Below, in pieces: positions 40,383 through 49,723 of a DNA stretch of 64,000 nucleotides. Below the pieces are notes generated by a model. It was not told the origin of the DNA, ran no database searches, and saw only the letters and a program-made list of their open reading frames with translations. The translations under genes and the position numbers were made by a program. The number at the start of each line of letters is the position of its first letter. Position 1 is the first letter of the stretch. Origin of the DNA: Mycobacterium sp. DL (GTDB taxonomy: Bacteria > Actinomycetota > Actinomycetes > Mycobacteriales > Mycobacteriaceae); assembly GCF_039729195.1 (NCBI RefSeq), contig NZ_CP155796.1, forward strand, positions 620,001 through 684,000. Reading direction: 5' to 3'.

Positions 40383-41167
40383 AGAACCGGGGCATGATCG
40401 CTGGGCTGCTTGCCTTTTCGTTCCTCCCGCACGATCTCCGCGTGGGCGACTCGCGCGGCCAGAGCCGGTGAGCCCAGGATGAAGTCGATGCGCATGCCGC
40501 GGTTCTTCGGGAACCGCAGCTGGGTGTAGTCCCAGTACGTGTACACGGCGGGCCCGGGCGTGAAAGGTCGCACCACATCGGTGAACCCGGCGTCGACGAT
40601 CGAGCCGAACGCCGCGCGCTCCGCCTCGGTGACGTGGGTGCTGCCCTCGAAGAACTCGATGTCCCAGACGTCGTCGTCGGTCGGGGCGATGTTCCAGTCA
40701 CCCACGAGTGCGATCGGAGCCGACGGGACCTCGGTCAACCAGGTCGCAGCCGTCTCCCGAAGGGCGGCAAGCCATTGCAGCTTGTAGACGTAGTGCGCCG
40801 AATCGACGGTGCGGCCGTTGGGAATGTACAGACTCCACACCCGGACGCCACCGCACGTCGCTGCCAGCGCCCGCGCCTCGGCTGCGGCCGGGACGTCGGG
40901 CTTGTCGCCCCACGCCGGCTGTCCGGCGAAACCCGCCTGCACGTCGTCAAGGCCGATCCGCGACGCGATGGCCACGCCGTTCCACTGATTGAACCCGCTG
41001 TGCACGACCTCATAGCCGAGGGCTGCGAACGGCATGGTCGGGAACTGTTCGTCGGAGCATTTGGTCTCCTGCATCGCGAGCACGTCGACGTCGGCGCGTT
41101 GCAGCCAGTCGGTGACGCGGTCCACTCGGGTGCGGATCGAGTTGACGTTCCAGGTGGCCAGGCGCAT
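40358..41167 (-). CDS. xthA: Exodeoxyribonuclease III
   Basis: A 269-residue AP endonuclease/exonuclease of the XthA type, acting in base excision repair. The conserved motifs are WNVNSIR (5-11), MQETKCSDEQFP (Glu metal ligand, near 33), GDWNIAP and SDHAPV (catalytic His near the C-terminus). It is preceded on the same strand by GNAT (4 nt) and def, as in M. tuberculosis Rv0427c-Rv0429c. Confidence 0.96.
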   Translation of the reverse strand: MRLATWNVNSIRTRVDRVTDWLQRADVDVLAMQETKCSDEQFPTMPFAALGYEVVHSGFNQWNGVAIASRIGLDDVQAGFAGQPAWGDKPDVPAAAEARALAATCGGVRVWSLYIPNGRTVDSAHYVYKLQWLAALRETAATWLTEVPSAPIALVGDWNIAPTDDDVWDIEFFEGSTHVTEAERAAFGSIVDAGFTDVVRPFTPGPAVYTYWDYTQLRFPKNRGMRIDFILGSPALAARVAHAEIVREERKGKQPSDHAPVLVELTEHR

Positions 41168-41171
41168 GGAC

Positions 41172-42089
41172 TCACCCTACGGCGGGACCGCGCGCCAGCA
41201 GATCCTCGGCGCGGACGTACCGCAGGCGGTGGTGCACCACGAATCCCATCGACTCGTAAAGCGCTCGAGCGGCGCCGTTGTCGGCGACCACCTGCACATA
41301 CGCGCGGGTCGCGCCGCGTTCGCGAGCCCAATCCAGCAGACCTGAGCACAGGGTGCGCGCCAGACCCCGGCGCCGGGCGTCGTCTGAGACGTGCACCGCG
41401 GACAGTCCGACCCACCGGGTGCCGTCGGGTGCGTCCGTCACCGCTGCGCGCCCCACCGCTGCGCCGGCCAGTTCGCCGAAGATCACCGCGCCGTCTACGA
41501 CGGCGGTGAACACCTCGTCGGGTACGTCGCGCGAGTTCACGGCTCGCCAGCGCTCGTCGGGGCAGGCGCGCAGAGCCAACTCGGGCACCGCGGCGGCCCG
41601 GCTGAGATCGCCTGCCATCACCAGGGTTTCGGCCTCGACCGGCACATCGTCGGGAACCCTGAACAACCGGTCCGCCGCCGAGATCAGGGCCGGCAGCCCG
41701 CGCGAGGCGTACCAGTCCGCGGCGGCGACCAGCTCGGCGTGCGAGGTGAACCGCAGCGGCACTGCGGAGTTGGCTCGCCGGGTGCTGCCCAGCCCGTAGC
41801 GCAGCAGCCAGCCGTCGAGCCAATGCTGTTCGGTGCCGGGCCAGCCCAGCGCGGCGGCGTGTTCGAGGTTGCGGATCTCACCGGTTCGCACCGGCATCTC
41901 GGGCACCACCCGGACCGCCAGCACATCCTCGGGTACCACGTCGACGACATCGCCGTGCCTGGTCCGCACCCGCACCACCGGGGAGACTCCCACCAGATGG
42001 CCGACCACATCGGTGTGTGGGGGCGTCGATCCCGTCGGCAGCCGATACCGCAGGCTGACACGCGTGCCGGGAGCCGGCAGGTCCGTCAT
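41172..42089 (-). CDS. GNAT-family N-acetyltransferase (Rv0428c family)
   Basis: A 305-residue protein with an N-terminal domain of about 70 residues (VSLRYRLP...DVVDVVPEDVLAV, a small beta barrel) and a C-terminal GNAT domain. The acetyl-CoA loop is VSDDARRRGLARTLCSGLL (near 235) and the family-typical NGAARALYESMGF is near 271. It sits between def and xthA, 3-4 nt from each. The acceptor is unknown. Confidence 0.88.
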   Translation of the reverse strand: MTDLPAPGTRVSLRYRLPTGSTPPHTDVVGHLVGVSPVVRVRTRHGDVVDVVPEDVLAVRVVPEMPVRTGEIRNLEHAAALGWPGTEQHWLDGWLLRYGLGSTRRANSAVPLRFTSHAELVAAADWYASRGLPALISAADRLFRVPDDVPVEAETLVMAGDLSRAAAVPELALRACPDERWRAVNSRDVPDEVFTAVVDGAVIFGELAGAAVGRAAVTDAPDGTRWVGLSAVHVSDDARRRGLARTLCSGLLDWARERGATRAYVQVVADNGAARALYESMGFVVHHRLRYVRAEDLLARGPAVG

Positions 42090-42092
42090 CGC

Positions 42093-42686
42093 TCAGTGGC
42101 CGAACGGATCGGGATCCTCGCCCGGCGTCCAGGACAGCCCGGGAACGCCCCAGCCGTGGGACTTCACCGCGCGTTTGGCGCTGCGGGCATTACGCCCGAC
42201 CAGTCGGTCGAGGTACAGGAAACCGTCCAGGTGACCCGTCTCGTGCTGCAGCATCCGGGCGAACAGATCCGTGCCCTCCAGCGTGATCGGCGTCCCGTCC
42301 GCGTCCAGTCCCGTCACGCGGGCCCACGACGCACGCCCCGTCGGGAACGATTCCCCGGGCACCGACAGACAGCCCTCGTCGTCGTCCTCGGGGTCGGGCA
42401 TCGTCTCGGGCACCTCGGTGGTTTCCAGCACCGGGTTGACGATCACGCCGCGCCGGCGGGTCGTCTTGCCGCGTGCGTCGGCGCAGTCGTAGACGAAGAC
42501 CCGCTTGGCCACTCCGATCTGGTTGGCGGCCAGCCCGACTCCGTTCGCGGCGTCCATGGTGTCGTACAGATCCTCGATCAGATCCGCCAGGTCGGCGGGC
42601 AGGGAACCGTCGTCGCCGACAGGCACCGGTTCGGTCGCGGTGTGCAGGACGGGATCTCCCACGATGCGGATGGGTACTACAGCCAT
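42093..42686 (-). CDS. def: Peptide deformylase
   Basis: A 197-residue metalloenzyme, identical in length to M. tuberculosis Def, removing the formyl group from new proteins. The three motifs are [10 protein letters not shown] (near 48), EGCLSVPG (metal Cys, near 105) and QHETGHLDG (two metal His and the catalytic Glu, near 147). A -10 TAAGCT lies 7 nt before the ATG, suggesting a leaderless transcript and supporting this start. First gene of def-GNAT-xthA. Confidence 0.97.
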   Translation of the reverse strand: MAVVPIRIVGDPVLHTATEPVPVGDDGSLPADLADLIEDLYDTMDAANGVGLAANQIGVAKRVFVYDCADARGKTTRRRGVIVNPVLETTEVPETMPDPEDDDEGCLSVPGESFPTGRASWARVTGLDADGTPITLEGTDLFARMLQHETGHLDGFLYLDRLVGRNARSAKRAVKSHGWGVPGLSWTPGEDPDPFGH

Positions 42687-42693
42687 GCACGAG

Positions 42694-42699
42694 AGCTTA
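42694..42699 (-). promoter_or_regulatory. -10 box for leaderless def operon
   Basis: TAAGCT on the minus strand, separated from the def ATG by 7 nt. The distance places the first transcribed base at the start codon. No clear -35 is seen. Confidence 0.5.
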
Positions 42700-42823
42700 A
42701 AGGGGCGAGCTTGGTGAGCCGACTCGCGGCGATTGGTGACCCCCTCGGTGACCAAGCCGTGATTGAATACGTGCCGAACCACAGCGATGTCATTTTCGAG
42801 TGTCGGAAGGGTCCCAAAGCGAT

Positions 42824-43132
42824 ATGGACGGCGCCATCGCGCGGACTGAGCATTCCGGGGACGATTCTGTCCCCGCCGACGGATTGACCCGCCGCGAGCA
42901 CGACATCCTGGCCTTCGAACGGCAGTGGTGGAAGTACGCAGGGTCCAAGGAAGACGCCATCAAGGAGCTGTTCTCGATGTCGGCGACCCGGTACTACCAG
43001 GTGCTGAACGCGCTGGTGGACCGTCCCGAGGCGTTGGCGGCAGACCCGATGCTGGTGAAAAGGCTGCGACGGTTGCGCGCGAGTCGGCAGAAGGCCAGAG
43101 CCGCCCGCCGCCTCGGTTTTGATGTCACCTGA
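42824..43132 (+). CDS. DUF3263 protein, Rv0430 family
   Basis: A 102-residue protein of the same length as Rv0430. The core [23 protein letters not shown] followed by [19 protein letters not shown] looks like a small helix-turn-helix domain. It is conserved across actinobacteria next to def and virR-like genes. ATG 42824 reproduces the orthologue length, with CGGAAGGG upstream as ribosome site. Function unknown. Confidence 0.85.
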   Translation: MDGAIARTEHSGDDSVPADGLTRREHDILAFERQWWKYAGSKEDAIKELFSMSATRYYQVLNALVDRPEALAADPMLVKRLRRLRASRQKARAARRLGFDVT

Positions 43133-43184
43133 GGTGAGCCGAGCTTTTCCTCCTCCGCTCGACCTGCCGATACAGTAGGCGCCA

Positions 43185-43640
43185 ATGAATCAGCGAGAGT
43201 CCTCGGGCTTGCCCCTCCGCGCCATGGTGATGGTGCTGTTGTTCCTCGGCGTGGTGTTCCTGCTCGTCGCGCTCCAGGCGATGGGCGGCGGCTCCGACGA
43301 CGCTGATTCCTCCATCGCCACGACGACCACCACCACGACCACCACCACGGAACCGCCCGCCGAACCGGCGCGGGCCGACGTGCGGGTGTTCAACATCTCC
43401 GAGACCCCGGGCGCCGCGGAGGCCACCGCCGAGCGACTCAGAGAAGACGGCTGGAATGTCACCGAGACCGGAAATCTGACGCTGCCCGAGACGACAGTCA
43501 CCACGGTGTACTTCAGCGACGAACCCGGCGAGCAGCAGGCCGCCGAGGACGTCGGTCGATTGCTCGAGGCTCCGGTGGCTCCCCGTGTCCCAGAACTCAT
43601 TGAGCAACCGCCGGGCGTGGTCGTGGCGGTCACCGGTTAG
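43185..43640 (+). CDS. virR: VirR-like (Rv0431 family) LytR_C-domain membrane protein
   Basis: A 151-residue protein. A short cytoplasmic N-terminus, one TM span (about 12-34), a linker with ten consecutive Thr (43320-43349), then a LytR_C domain (about 60-150). Rv0431 (VirR) has been linked to control of extracellular vesicle release and cell-wall integrity. A -10 TACAGT (43171-43176) is 8 nt before the ATG. This member is a little shorter than Rv0431 (164), mainly in the linker. Confidence 0.85.
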   Translation: MNQRESSGLPLRAMVMVLLFLGVVFLLVALQAMGGGSDDADSSIATTTTTTTTTTEPPAEPARADVRVFNISETPGAAEATAERLREDGWNVTETGNLTLPETTVTTVYFSDEPGEQQAAEDVGRLLEAPVAPRVPELIEQPPGVVVAVTG

Positions 43641-43650
43641 GCTCTTGGGC

Positions 43651-44349
43651 ATGCTCAGGACCGTTGCCGTCGCCACCTTCCTCGCAGTGCCCGCGCTCGC
43701 GTTGACCGCCTGCAGTCCCAACGAACCCGTCGCCACATCGCCGGGCACCACGCCGCCGGTCTGGACCGGTTCACCGGCGCCGTCGGCCTCACCGGGTGAA
43801 GAGGGTTCCGGGGCGAGCGAAGAGTCCGGCGGGCAGATCCTGACCGCGGACCTCAATCTCGCCGACGGCACCACGGTCGCCAACGCCGAGATCGCGTTCG
43901 CAGACGGCTACGCCACCGTCACGGTGCAGACGACGGTCGCCGGCGAACTCACCCCCGGCTTCCACGGTCTGCACATCCACTCGGTCGGCCGGTGCGAGGC
44001 CGACTCCGTCGCACCGACCGGTGGCGCACCGGCGGACTTCAACTCCGCCGGTGGGCACTTCCAGGCGACGGGCAACACCGGACATCCCGCCAGTGGCGAC
44101 CTGACCTCGCTGCAGGTGCGCGAGGACGGTTCAGCCATGTTGGTGACCACCACCGATGCGTTCACCTACGAGGAGCTCCTCGACGGAGCAGGCACCTCGA
44201 TCATGATCCACGAGAACGCCGACAACTTCGCCAACATCCCGCCGGAGCGTTACCAGCAGGTCAACGGCGATCCGCCGCCGGATCAGACCACCCTGGCGAC
44301 CGGCGACGCCGGAGCGCGGGTGGCCTGTGGTGTCATCACCTCGGGCTGA
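43651..44349 (+). CDS. sodC: Cu/Zn superoxide dismutase lipoprotein
   Basis: A 232-residue exported enzyme. The signal peptide ends in a lipobox (LALTAC, Cys near 22), so it is surface-anchored and protects against extracellular superoxide. A Ser/Pro/Glu-rich linker precedes the dismutase fold. Copper and zinc ligands are in [21 protein letters not shown] and the last His in MIHENADN. The Cys pair is GRCEAD and VACGV, with the active-site Arg in GARVACG. It overlaps the next gene by 23 nt. Confidence 0.95.
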   Translation: MLRTVAVATFLAVPALALTACSPNEPVATSPGTTPPVWTGSPAPSASPGEEGSGASEESGGQILTADLNLADGTTVANAEIAFADGYATVTVQTTVAGELTPGFHGLHIHSVGRCEADSVAPTGGAPADFNSAGGHFQATGNTGHPASGDLTSLQVREDGSAMLVTTTDAFTYEELLDGAGTSIMIHENADNFANIPPERYQQVNGDPPPDQTTLATGDAGARVACGVITSG

Positions 44350-45460
44350 CAGCCGGATCGATTTTGTCGGGTCGCCGCGGCCGACCCTCGGGGTCGAATG
44401 GGAGTTCGCGCTCGTCGACGCCCAGACCCGTGAGCTGAGCAACGAGGCGGCATCGGTGATCGCCGAACTCGGCGAGAACCCGCACGTGCACAAGGAGTTG
44501 CTGCGCAACACCGTCGAGATCGTCACCGGCATCTGCGACAACGCCGGGCAGGCGATGGACGACCTGCAGTCGACCCTGCGACCCGTTCGGCAGATCGTGC
44601 GCGATCGTGGCATGGAGTTGTTCTGTGCGGGCACTCACCCGTTCGCGGAATGGTCGACGCAGAAGTTCACCGACGCCCCGCGCTACGCCGAGTTGATCAA
44701 GCGCACCCAGTGGTGGGGCAGGCAGATGCTGATCTGGGGAGTGCATGTGCACGTGGGGGTTTCCTCTGCGCGCAAGGTGATGCCGATCATCACCTCGCTG
44801 CTCAACCAGTATCCGCATCTGTTGGCACTGTCGGCGTCCTCCCCATTCTGGGACGGCGAGGACACCGGCTACGCCAGCAACCGCGCCATGATGTTCCAGC
44901 AGTTGCCGACCGCGGGCCTGCCGTTCCATTTCCAGGAGTGGCGCGAGTTCGAAGGTTTCGTCGCGGACCAGAAGAAGACCGGCATCATCGACCATATGAA
45001 CGAGATACGTTGGGACATAAGACCTTCACCGCATCTGGGTACGGTGGAGGTCAGGATCTTCGACGGGGTGTCCAACCTGCGGGAGCTTTCGGCTCTGGTC
45101 GCTCTGACGCACTGTCTCATCGTCGACCTGGACCGCCGGCTGGACGCCGGGGAGACGCTGCCGGTGATGCCGCCGTGGCATGTCCAGGAGAACAAGTGGC
45201 GGGCAGCCCGATACGGGTTGGACGCCATCATCATCCTCGACGCGGACAGCAACGAACGGCTGGTCACCGAGGATCTCGACGATCTTCTGGAACGCCTTAC
45301 GCCGGTGGCTAAGTCGCTCTCGTGTGTCGACGAACTCGCCAGCGTCGCCGACATCTCCCGCGCCGGTGCGTCGTATCAGCGGCAGCGCAGAGTCGCCGAG
45401 GAGCATGACGGGGACCTGCGAACGGTCGTCGACGCGTTGATCGCCGAGTTGGTGATCTAG
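44327..45460 (+). CDS. Glutamate-cysteine-ligase-like carboxylate-amine ligase (YbdK type, Rv0433)
   Basis: A 377-residue member of the GCS2 family (Rv0433 is 376). The ATP-grasp-like active site is indicated by [11 protein letters not shown] (Glu metal ligands, near residue 22), GVHVHVGV (near 138) and [11 protein letters not shown]. YbdK proteins form amide bonds but show only weak glutamate-cysteine ligase activity, and mycobacteria do not use glutathione. The physiological substrate is unknown. The GTG start lies inside sodC. Confidence 0.88.
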   Translation: MVSSPRADSRIDFVGSPRPTLGVEWEFALVDAQTRELSNEAASVIAELGENPHVHKELLRNTVEIVTGICDNAGQAMDDLQSTLRPVRQIVRDRGMELFCAGTHPFAEWSTQKFTDAPRYAELIKRTQWWGRQMLIWGVHVHVGVSSARKVMPIITSLLNQYPHLLALSASSPFWDGEDTGYASNRAMMFQQLPTAGLPFHFQEWREFEGFVADQKKTGIIDHMNEIRWDIRPSPHLGTVEVRIFDGVSNLRELSALVALTHCLIVDLDRRLDAGETLPVMPPWHVQENKWRAARYGLDAIIILDADSNERLVTEDLDDLLERLTPVAKSLSCVDELASVADISRAGASYQRQRRVAEEHDGDLRTVVDALIAELVI

Positions 45461-45462
45461 CC

Positions 45463-46095
45463 GTGCCGACACTGCCGATCTTCCCGCTCGAGGTGGCGAT
45501 GCTGCCCGGCGAAGGGCTGCCGCTGCGGATCTTCGAGCCGAGGTATTCGGCGCTGGTGCAGACCTGTCTGGCCGCCGACGACCCGACCTTCGGGGTGGTG
45601 CTCATCGCGGCGGGCCGGGAGGTCGGCGGCGGGGACAGCCGAAGCGATGTCGGCGTGTTGGCTCACATCACCGAATGTGTGGACATGGGCGCCGGCCGCT
45701 ACCGGCTCACCTGCGACATCGGGGAGCGGTTCCGGGTGCTGGAATGGCAGCCGGACAATCCCTATCCGCAGGCGGCGGTCGAGTTGTGGCCGGACGAACC
45801 AGGGGCGGCGGTCACCGCTGATGCGATCCGCGAGATCGAAGACCGGATGGTGACGCTGTTCGAGCGCATCGCCGAAGCGCGGGGCGCGCAGGTCAACGCC
45901 CGCGACATCGTGCTGGGCGCCGACGAATCCGGTGACGCCGCACTGTGGTTGTACGCGTTGGCTTCTCGGCTGCCGATCGGACAGGCCGACCGGTACGCGA
46001 TGCTGGCGGCGCCGACCGTCGCGGATCGGGTGGCGGCTCTGTCCGAAGCCGTCGACACCGTCATCGCCATGGTGGAGTTCCAGCTGTCGGAGTGA
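45463..46095 (+). CDS. Stand-alone Lon N-terminal (LON substrate-binding) domain protein
   Basis: A 210-residue protein like Rv0434. PTLPIFPLEVAMLPGEGLPLRIFEPRY is the opening of the LAN/PUA-like Lon N-domain, but there is no AAA or protease domain. It may act as a substrate adaptor or an independent binding protein. It starts 2 nt after the previous stop and is probably co-translated. Confidence 0.9.
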   Translation: MPTLPIFPLEVAMLPGEGLPLRIFEPRYSALVQTCLAADDPTFGVVLIAAGREVGGGDSRSDVGVLAHITECVDMGAGRYRLTCDIGERFRVLEWQPDNPYPQAAVELWPDEPGAAVTADAIREIEDRMVTLFERIAEARGAQVNARDIVLGADESGDAALWLYALASRLPIGQADRYAMLAAPTVADRVAALSEAVDTVIAMVEFQLSE

Positions 46096-46117
46096 GCGCG
46101 CCGGCGTTGCCCACCGC

Positions 46118-46867
46118 TCAGAGCAGCCGGCCTTCGATGCATCCGCCGAACGACGCGAGCGCGTCGTCGTCGGTCGGCGAACCGCGGTGGTAACGATGCA
46201 TGAGGCTGTGCGCGCTGAAGGAGCTGATCTCCCAGCCCCGGGTGCACAGCAGGCAGTTGATGACCTCGACCGCCGCGCCGGACGCATCCATGGAAATCCT
46301 GCTACCACGCGCGCTGTAGAGGGTGATCTGGTCGAACAGCCGGTCGCGGGCATCGTCCGACAGCGACGCGAGCACCCCTTCGGCAGACCACGCCGTGGGC
46401 TCGTCGTGATCGAATCCCGCCGTGCGCAGCGGTACCGACCAGTCGGCGCCGGGGTCGACCGGCACGGGAACATATTTGACCGCGGTCACGGCTCCGGCCG
46501 CCCGCAGCGTCGCGTTCTTGTATGCCAACACATCGGGTCGGTCGATCTCGTAGACGACGGTGTCGGTCAGCCAGGGCAGCCGCCACGGCCGGGACTCCAG
46601 CCCGGCCGCCAGGATGACGACCTGGCTGATACCGGACGCTCCCGCGGCGACGAAGAACTCGTCGTACCACTTGGTCCGGGTGCTCAGTTGAGCCGACAGG
46701 GCGGGACCGGGAAGTCCGTCGAGTGTCGCGGTGCCCAGTCCGTCCAGCAGCGCCTGCACGTACCGATCGGTGAACAGGGGCTGACCCGAAGCGGATTCCT
46801 TCGCGCGCACCTGGGCTCCGACTACGTCGCTGCGGCAGGCAGACGCGTCACTGGCGAGGGGGTTCAT
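46118..46867 (-). CDS. SAM-dependent methyltransferase, LCM/PF04072 family
   Basis: A 249-residue methyltransferase of the group expanded in mycobacteria. Motif VVILAAGLESRPWRLPW is near residue 83 and VYEIDRPDVLAYKN near 110. The C-terminal half is shortened compared with the usual 280-300 residues. An in-frame ATG at 46909 would add 14 residues, but it would overlap mrpG further; both are possible. It overlaps the mrpG stop by 20 nt and is convergent with the Lon-N gene. Substrate unknown. Confidence 0.78.
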   Translation of the reverse strand: MNPLASDASACRSDVVGAQVRAKESASGQPLFTDRYVQALLDGLGTATLDGLPGPALSAQLSTRTKWYDEFFVAAGASGISQVVILAAGLESRPWRLPWLTDTVVYEIDRPDVLAYKNATLRAAGAVTAVKYVPVPVDPGADWSVPLRTAGFDHDEPTAWSAEGVLASLSDDARDRLFDQITLYSARGSRISMDASGAAVEVINCLLCTRGWEISSFSAHSLMHRYHRGSPTDDDALASFGGCIEGRLL

Positions 46868-47216
46868 CGCCGCCGGATTCCCCGTCGGCGACGAATTCAT
46901 GCATTTCATCCCTGGTCAAAAGGTCATCGCGGACGTTCTGCTCGCGGTAGGCCAACTGGCCAACGCGATTGGCGATCACCGGGGCGGTGATCAGCGTGAA
47001 CATGCCGGTCAGAATCAACATCCCGACGTCGGGATTTCCCCGCAGCCGGATCGCCGCGCCCGCCAGCACCAGCAGCAGGCCGAGAACCTGGGGCTTGGTG
47101 GCGGCGTGCATCCGCGACAGGGTGTCGGGGAACCGCACGACGCCGATCGCCGCGGTCAGCGCCAGGGCCGACCCGCCGAGGATCAGGACGCTCGTGACGA
47201 TGTCGAGCGGGCTCAT
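46848..47216 (-). CDS. mrpG: Na+/H+ antiporter subunit MrpG
   Basis: A 122-residue small membrane subunit with three spans (about 5-25, 38-58 and 63-85). The RFPDTLSRMHAATKPQVLG motif after the first span is the MnhG/MrpG signature. Last gene of the Mrp operon. Its ATG overlaps the TGA of the mini-ORF repeat at 47214-47250. Confidence 0.92.
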   Translation of the reverse strand: MSPLDIVTSVLILGGSALALTAAIGVVRFPDTLSRMHAATKPQVLGLLLVLAGAAIRLRGNPDVGMLILTGMFTLITAPVIANRVGQLAYREQNVRDDLLTRDEMHEFVADGESGGDEPPRQ

Positions 47217-47250
47217 CGCTGCCCTCTGCTCTTCGCGCAAGCGCTCATCG
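47213..47250 (-). repeat. Mini-ORF linker repeat, copy 2 (mrpF / mrpG junction)
   Basis: Minus-strand copy of the element at 10748. An 11-codon ORF (MSACAKSRGQR, 47248-47213) starts inside the mrpF stop (ATGA) and ends with TGA inside the mrpG ATG. The first 15 nt of the ORF are identical to copy 1, although the surrounding operons are unrelated. Confidence 0.7.
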
Positions 47251-47532
47251 GCCGGGCCCCTTGTCCGCCGGGTCGGCCACGTCGGGCACACGGAACCTTG
47301 CCACGCTGACCGATCCGACGAAGGTGATCAACGCCAGCGCGGTCAGGCTGTAGGTGACGGTGGTGTCCAGGCTGAAAGCCGCCCAGGTGCCGATCGCGCA
47401 CATCGTCACCGCGACAAGGGTATCGAGGGCCACCAACCGGTCCAGCGTGGTGGGGCCGAGCAGCATCCGGAACATCGTGGCGACGGCCGCGGCCGCAAGC
47501 ATCGCGCCGGCGATCACCCACACGGTGCTCAT
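47245..47532 (-). CDS. mrpF: Na+/H+ antiporter subunit MrpF
   Basis: A 95-residue subunit with three spans and the FRMLLGPTTLDRLVALDTL motif of MnhF/MrpF. Its ATG overlaps the mrpE stop (ATGA). It is part of the multi-subunit membrane complex that exchanges Na+ for protons. Confidence 0.92.
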   Translation of the reverse strand: MSTVWVIAGAMLAAAAVATMFRMLLGPTTLDRLVALDTLVAVTMCAIGTWAAFSLDTTVTYSLTALALITFVGSVSVARFRVPDVADPADKGPGR

Positions 47533-48092
47533 GTGGTCGCCTCCTTCTCCGTCGCCGGTTTCCATTCGGCATCGGGTTCGAACGCGGCCACCAGAAGCTT
47601 CTGGAGCTGGTCGACCTGTCGGTGGAAGCTCTCGACCGCGCGATCCGATGCGACGTCGAGCACGTGCACGTAGATCATCCGGCGGGTCTGGTCGATCTCG
47701 AGGACGATGTTGCCGGGCGTGAGGTTGAGGATGTTGACCGCCAGCGCGAGCACCAGATCCGACTTGATGGCCAGATGCGCCCGGAGAACCGCCGACAACG
47801 GCGGCTTCGGCCTCAGCGCCATCGCGGCGACCTGCACCGAGGAGACCAGCAGCCAGTAGGCGACAGTGAAAACCAACCGCACCAGCGGAATCGGATGGAG
47901 CCGACCCTCCACCGGAACCGAAGGCAACGGCAGCCACAGCGTGATGATCAACGCGATAACCAGTCCCGACAGGACATTCGCCGCAGAGATGTTGCCCCAC
48001 AGCAGGACCCACACCAGGATCAACCAGCACAGCAACCATGCGCGCAACAGATTGGCTCTCATCGGTGCTCTGCTCTTCGTGCGAGCACTCAT
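47529..48092 (-). CDS. mrpE: Na+/H+ antiporter subunit MrpE
   Basis: A 187-residue subunit with two or three N-terminal spans and a cytoplasmic domain. The motif NILNLTPGNIVLEID is the MrpE signature. Two starts are possible: 48092, which translates the repeat element as MSARTKSRAP ahead of the gene, or the internal ATG at 48062, giving 177 residues. The upstream one overlaps the mrpD stop (ATGA). Confidence 0.88.
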   Translation of the reverse strand: MSARTKSRAPMRANLLRAWLLCWLILVWVLLWGNISAANVLSGLVIALIITLWLPLPSVPVEGRLHPIPLVRLVFTVAYWLLVSSVQVAAMALRPKPPLSAVLRAHLAIKSDLVLALAVNILNLTPGNIVLEIDQTRRMIYVHVLDVASDRAVESFHRQVDQLQKLLVAAFEPDAEWKPATEKEATT

Positions 48093-48094
48093 CG
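48059..48094 (-). repeat. Mini-ORF linker repeat, copy 3 (mrpD / mrpE junction)
   Basis: A diverged copy of the same element. The reading frame encodes MSARTKSRAP and here runs in frame into mrpE rather than stopping. Base changes relative to copy 2 are a few transitions in the core plus changes near the downstream start. Confidence 0.62.
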
Positions 48095-49723
48095 CTGCTG
48101 CACCTCCCCCAGGACTGCGGTGATGTACTGGCCCCGATCGACGACCTCGTAGGCGGCCCGCTCGCTGTAGGCGAAGATCGGACCGGCCAGCACGGTCAGC
48201 GCCAGACCCACCGTGATGAGCGCGCCCGTGGGCAACAGCATGCCCACCGGCATCCGGCCCACGTCGTCCCGGTCGGCCAGCTTGATGTCCATGGATTCTT
48301 CGGTGTTGTCGAGAAGCGCACTGGGCGCCGATCCCGACAGGTGGCCCTCCGGCGCGTCGTCGCGAGACCGCCAGAACGCCTTGGTCCACACCCGGGTCAC
48401 CACGTAGAGCGTCAGCAGGCTGGTGATGACGCTGCCGGCGACCAGAATCCAGGCCAGCACGGATCCGACCTGAGCGCCTGCTTCGAGGAGCGCCACCTTG
48501 CCGATGAAGCCCGAGAACGGTGGGATGCCGCCGAGGTTGAGTGCCGGCACGACGAAGACGAAGGCGAGCAGGGGACTCGCGGCCGCGAGCCCGCCGAGCC
48601 TTTCCAGCGCTGACGCACCGGCCTGTCGTTCGATCAGCCCGACCACCAGGAAGAGCGTCGTCTGCACCAGGATGTGGTGCGCGACGTAGTAGATCGCCCC
48701 CGACATCCCGAGTTCGGTCGACAGCGCGATGCCGAAGATCATGTAGCCGATGTGGCTGACCAGGGTGAAGGACAGCAGACGCTTGATGTCGCTCTGCGCG
48801 ATCGCGCCGAGGATGCCGATCAGCATCGTCAGCAGCCCGGCGACCAGCAGCACGCCGTCCATCTCACCGCCCGGGAACAGCAGCGTGTGCGCCCGGATGA
48901 TCGCGTAGATGCCGACCTTGGTGAGCAGGCCGGCGAAGACGGCGGTGACGGGCGCGGGGGCGGTCGGGTAGGAGTCCGGCAGCCACGCCGACAGCGGGAA
49001 CACCGCCGCCTTGATCCCGAACGCGACCAGCAGCACCGCGAACAGCGCGGTGCGGGTGCCGTCGGACACGTCGTCGAGGCGCACCGCGAGCTCGGCGAGG
49101 TTGAGCGTGCCGGTGGCGGCGTAAACGAGCGCGATGCCGAACAGGAAGATCAGCGACGACACCATCGACACCATCACGTAGGTGATGCCCGCGCGCACCC
49201 GCTCCCTGCTGCCGCCGATCGTCAGCAACACGAAGCTCGCTGTCAGCAGCACCTCGAACCCGACGAACAGGTTGAACAGGTCGCCGGCCAGGAAGGCCAT
49301 GCACACACCCGCTGACAGCACCAGATAGGTGGGCAGGAAGATCGACACCGGTTGGCGGTCGTCGCCGTCGCGGATGCCCTGCCCGATGGCGTAGACGACG
49401 ACGGCGAGCAGCACGATCGACGAGACGATCAGCATCAGGGCCGACAGCCTGTCGACCACCAGCGTGATCCCGAGCGGTCCCATTCCGGGTTCGGAGACGC
49501 CCCAACCGCCGACCTGCAGGGCGAGGGTGCCGTCCCGGTCGGCGAGGTAGACCAATGCGGCGGCGACGACCAGCACCACCGACAGCGCGACCACGGTGAT
49601 GACCCGCTGCAGTCGCGGCTTGCGTCCGGCGACCAGCGTCATGGCCGCCGCCAGCAACGGCACGATCACCGGCAGCGGAATCAGCACTTGGGCCAGGTCG
49701 CCATCCGACATCAGCGAGGTCAT
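48089..49723 (-). CDS. mrpD: Na+/H+ antiporter subunit MrpD (NuoN/NuoM-like)
   Basis: A 544-residue membrane protein with about 14 spans, homologous to proton-pumping subunits of complex I. Conserved charged residues appear in GFEVLLTASF (Glu, near 152) and GIKAAVFPLSAWLPDSYP (Lys, near 240). LLTKVGIYAIIR and LSHIGYM-type helices follow. Overlaps mrpC and mrpE by 4 nt each. Confidence 0.94.
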   Translation of the reverse strand: MTSLMSDGDLAQVLIPLPVIVPLLAAAMTLVAGRKPRLQRVITVVALSVVLVVAAALVYLADRDGTLALQVGGWGVSEPGMGPLGITLVVDRLSALMLIVSSIVLLAVVVYAIGQGIRDGDDRQPVSIFLPTYLVLSAGVCMAFLAGDLFNLFVGFEVLLTASFVLLTIGGSRERVRAGITYVMVSMVSSLIFLFGIALVYAATGTLNLAELAVRLDDVSDGTRTALFAVLLVAFGIKAAVFPLSAWLPDSYPTAPAPVTAVFAGLLTKVGIYAIIRAHTLLFPGGEMDGVLLVAGLLTMLIGILGAIAQSDIKRLLSFTLVSHIGYMIFGIALSTELGMSGAIYYVAHHILVQTTLFLVVGLIERQAGASALERLGGLAAASPLLAFVFVVPALNLGGIPPFSGFIGKVALLEAGAQVGSVLAWILVAGSVITSLLTLYVVTRVWTKAFWRSRDDAPEGHLSGSAPSALLDNTEESMDIKLADRDDVGRMPVGMLLPTGALITVGLALTVLAGPIFAYSERAAYEVVDRGQYITAVLGEVQQR

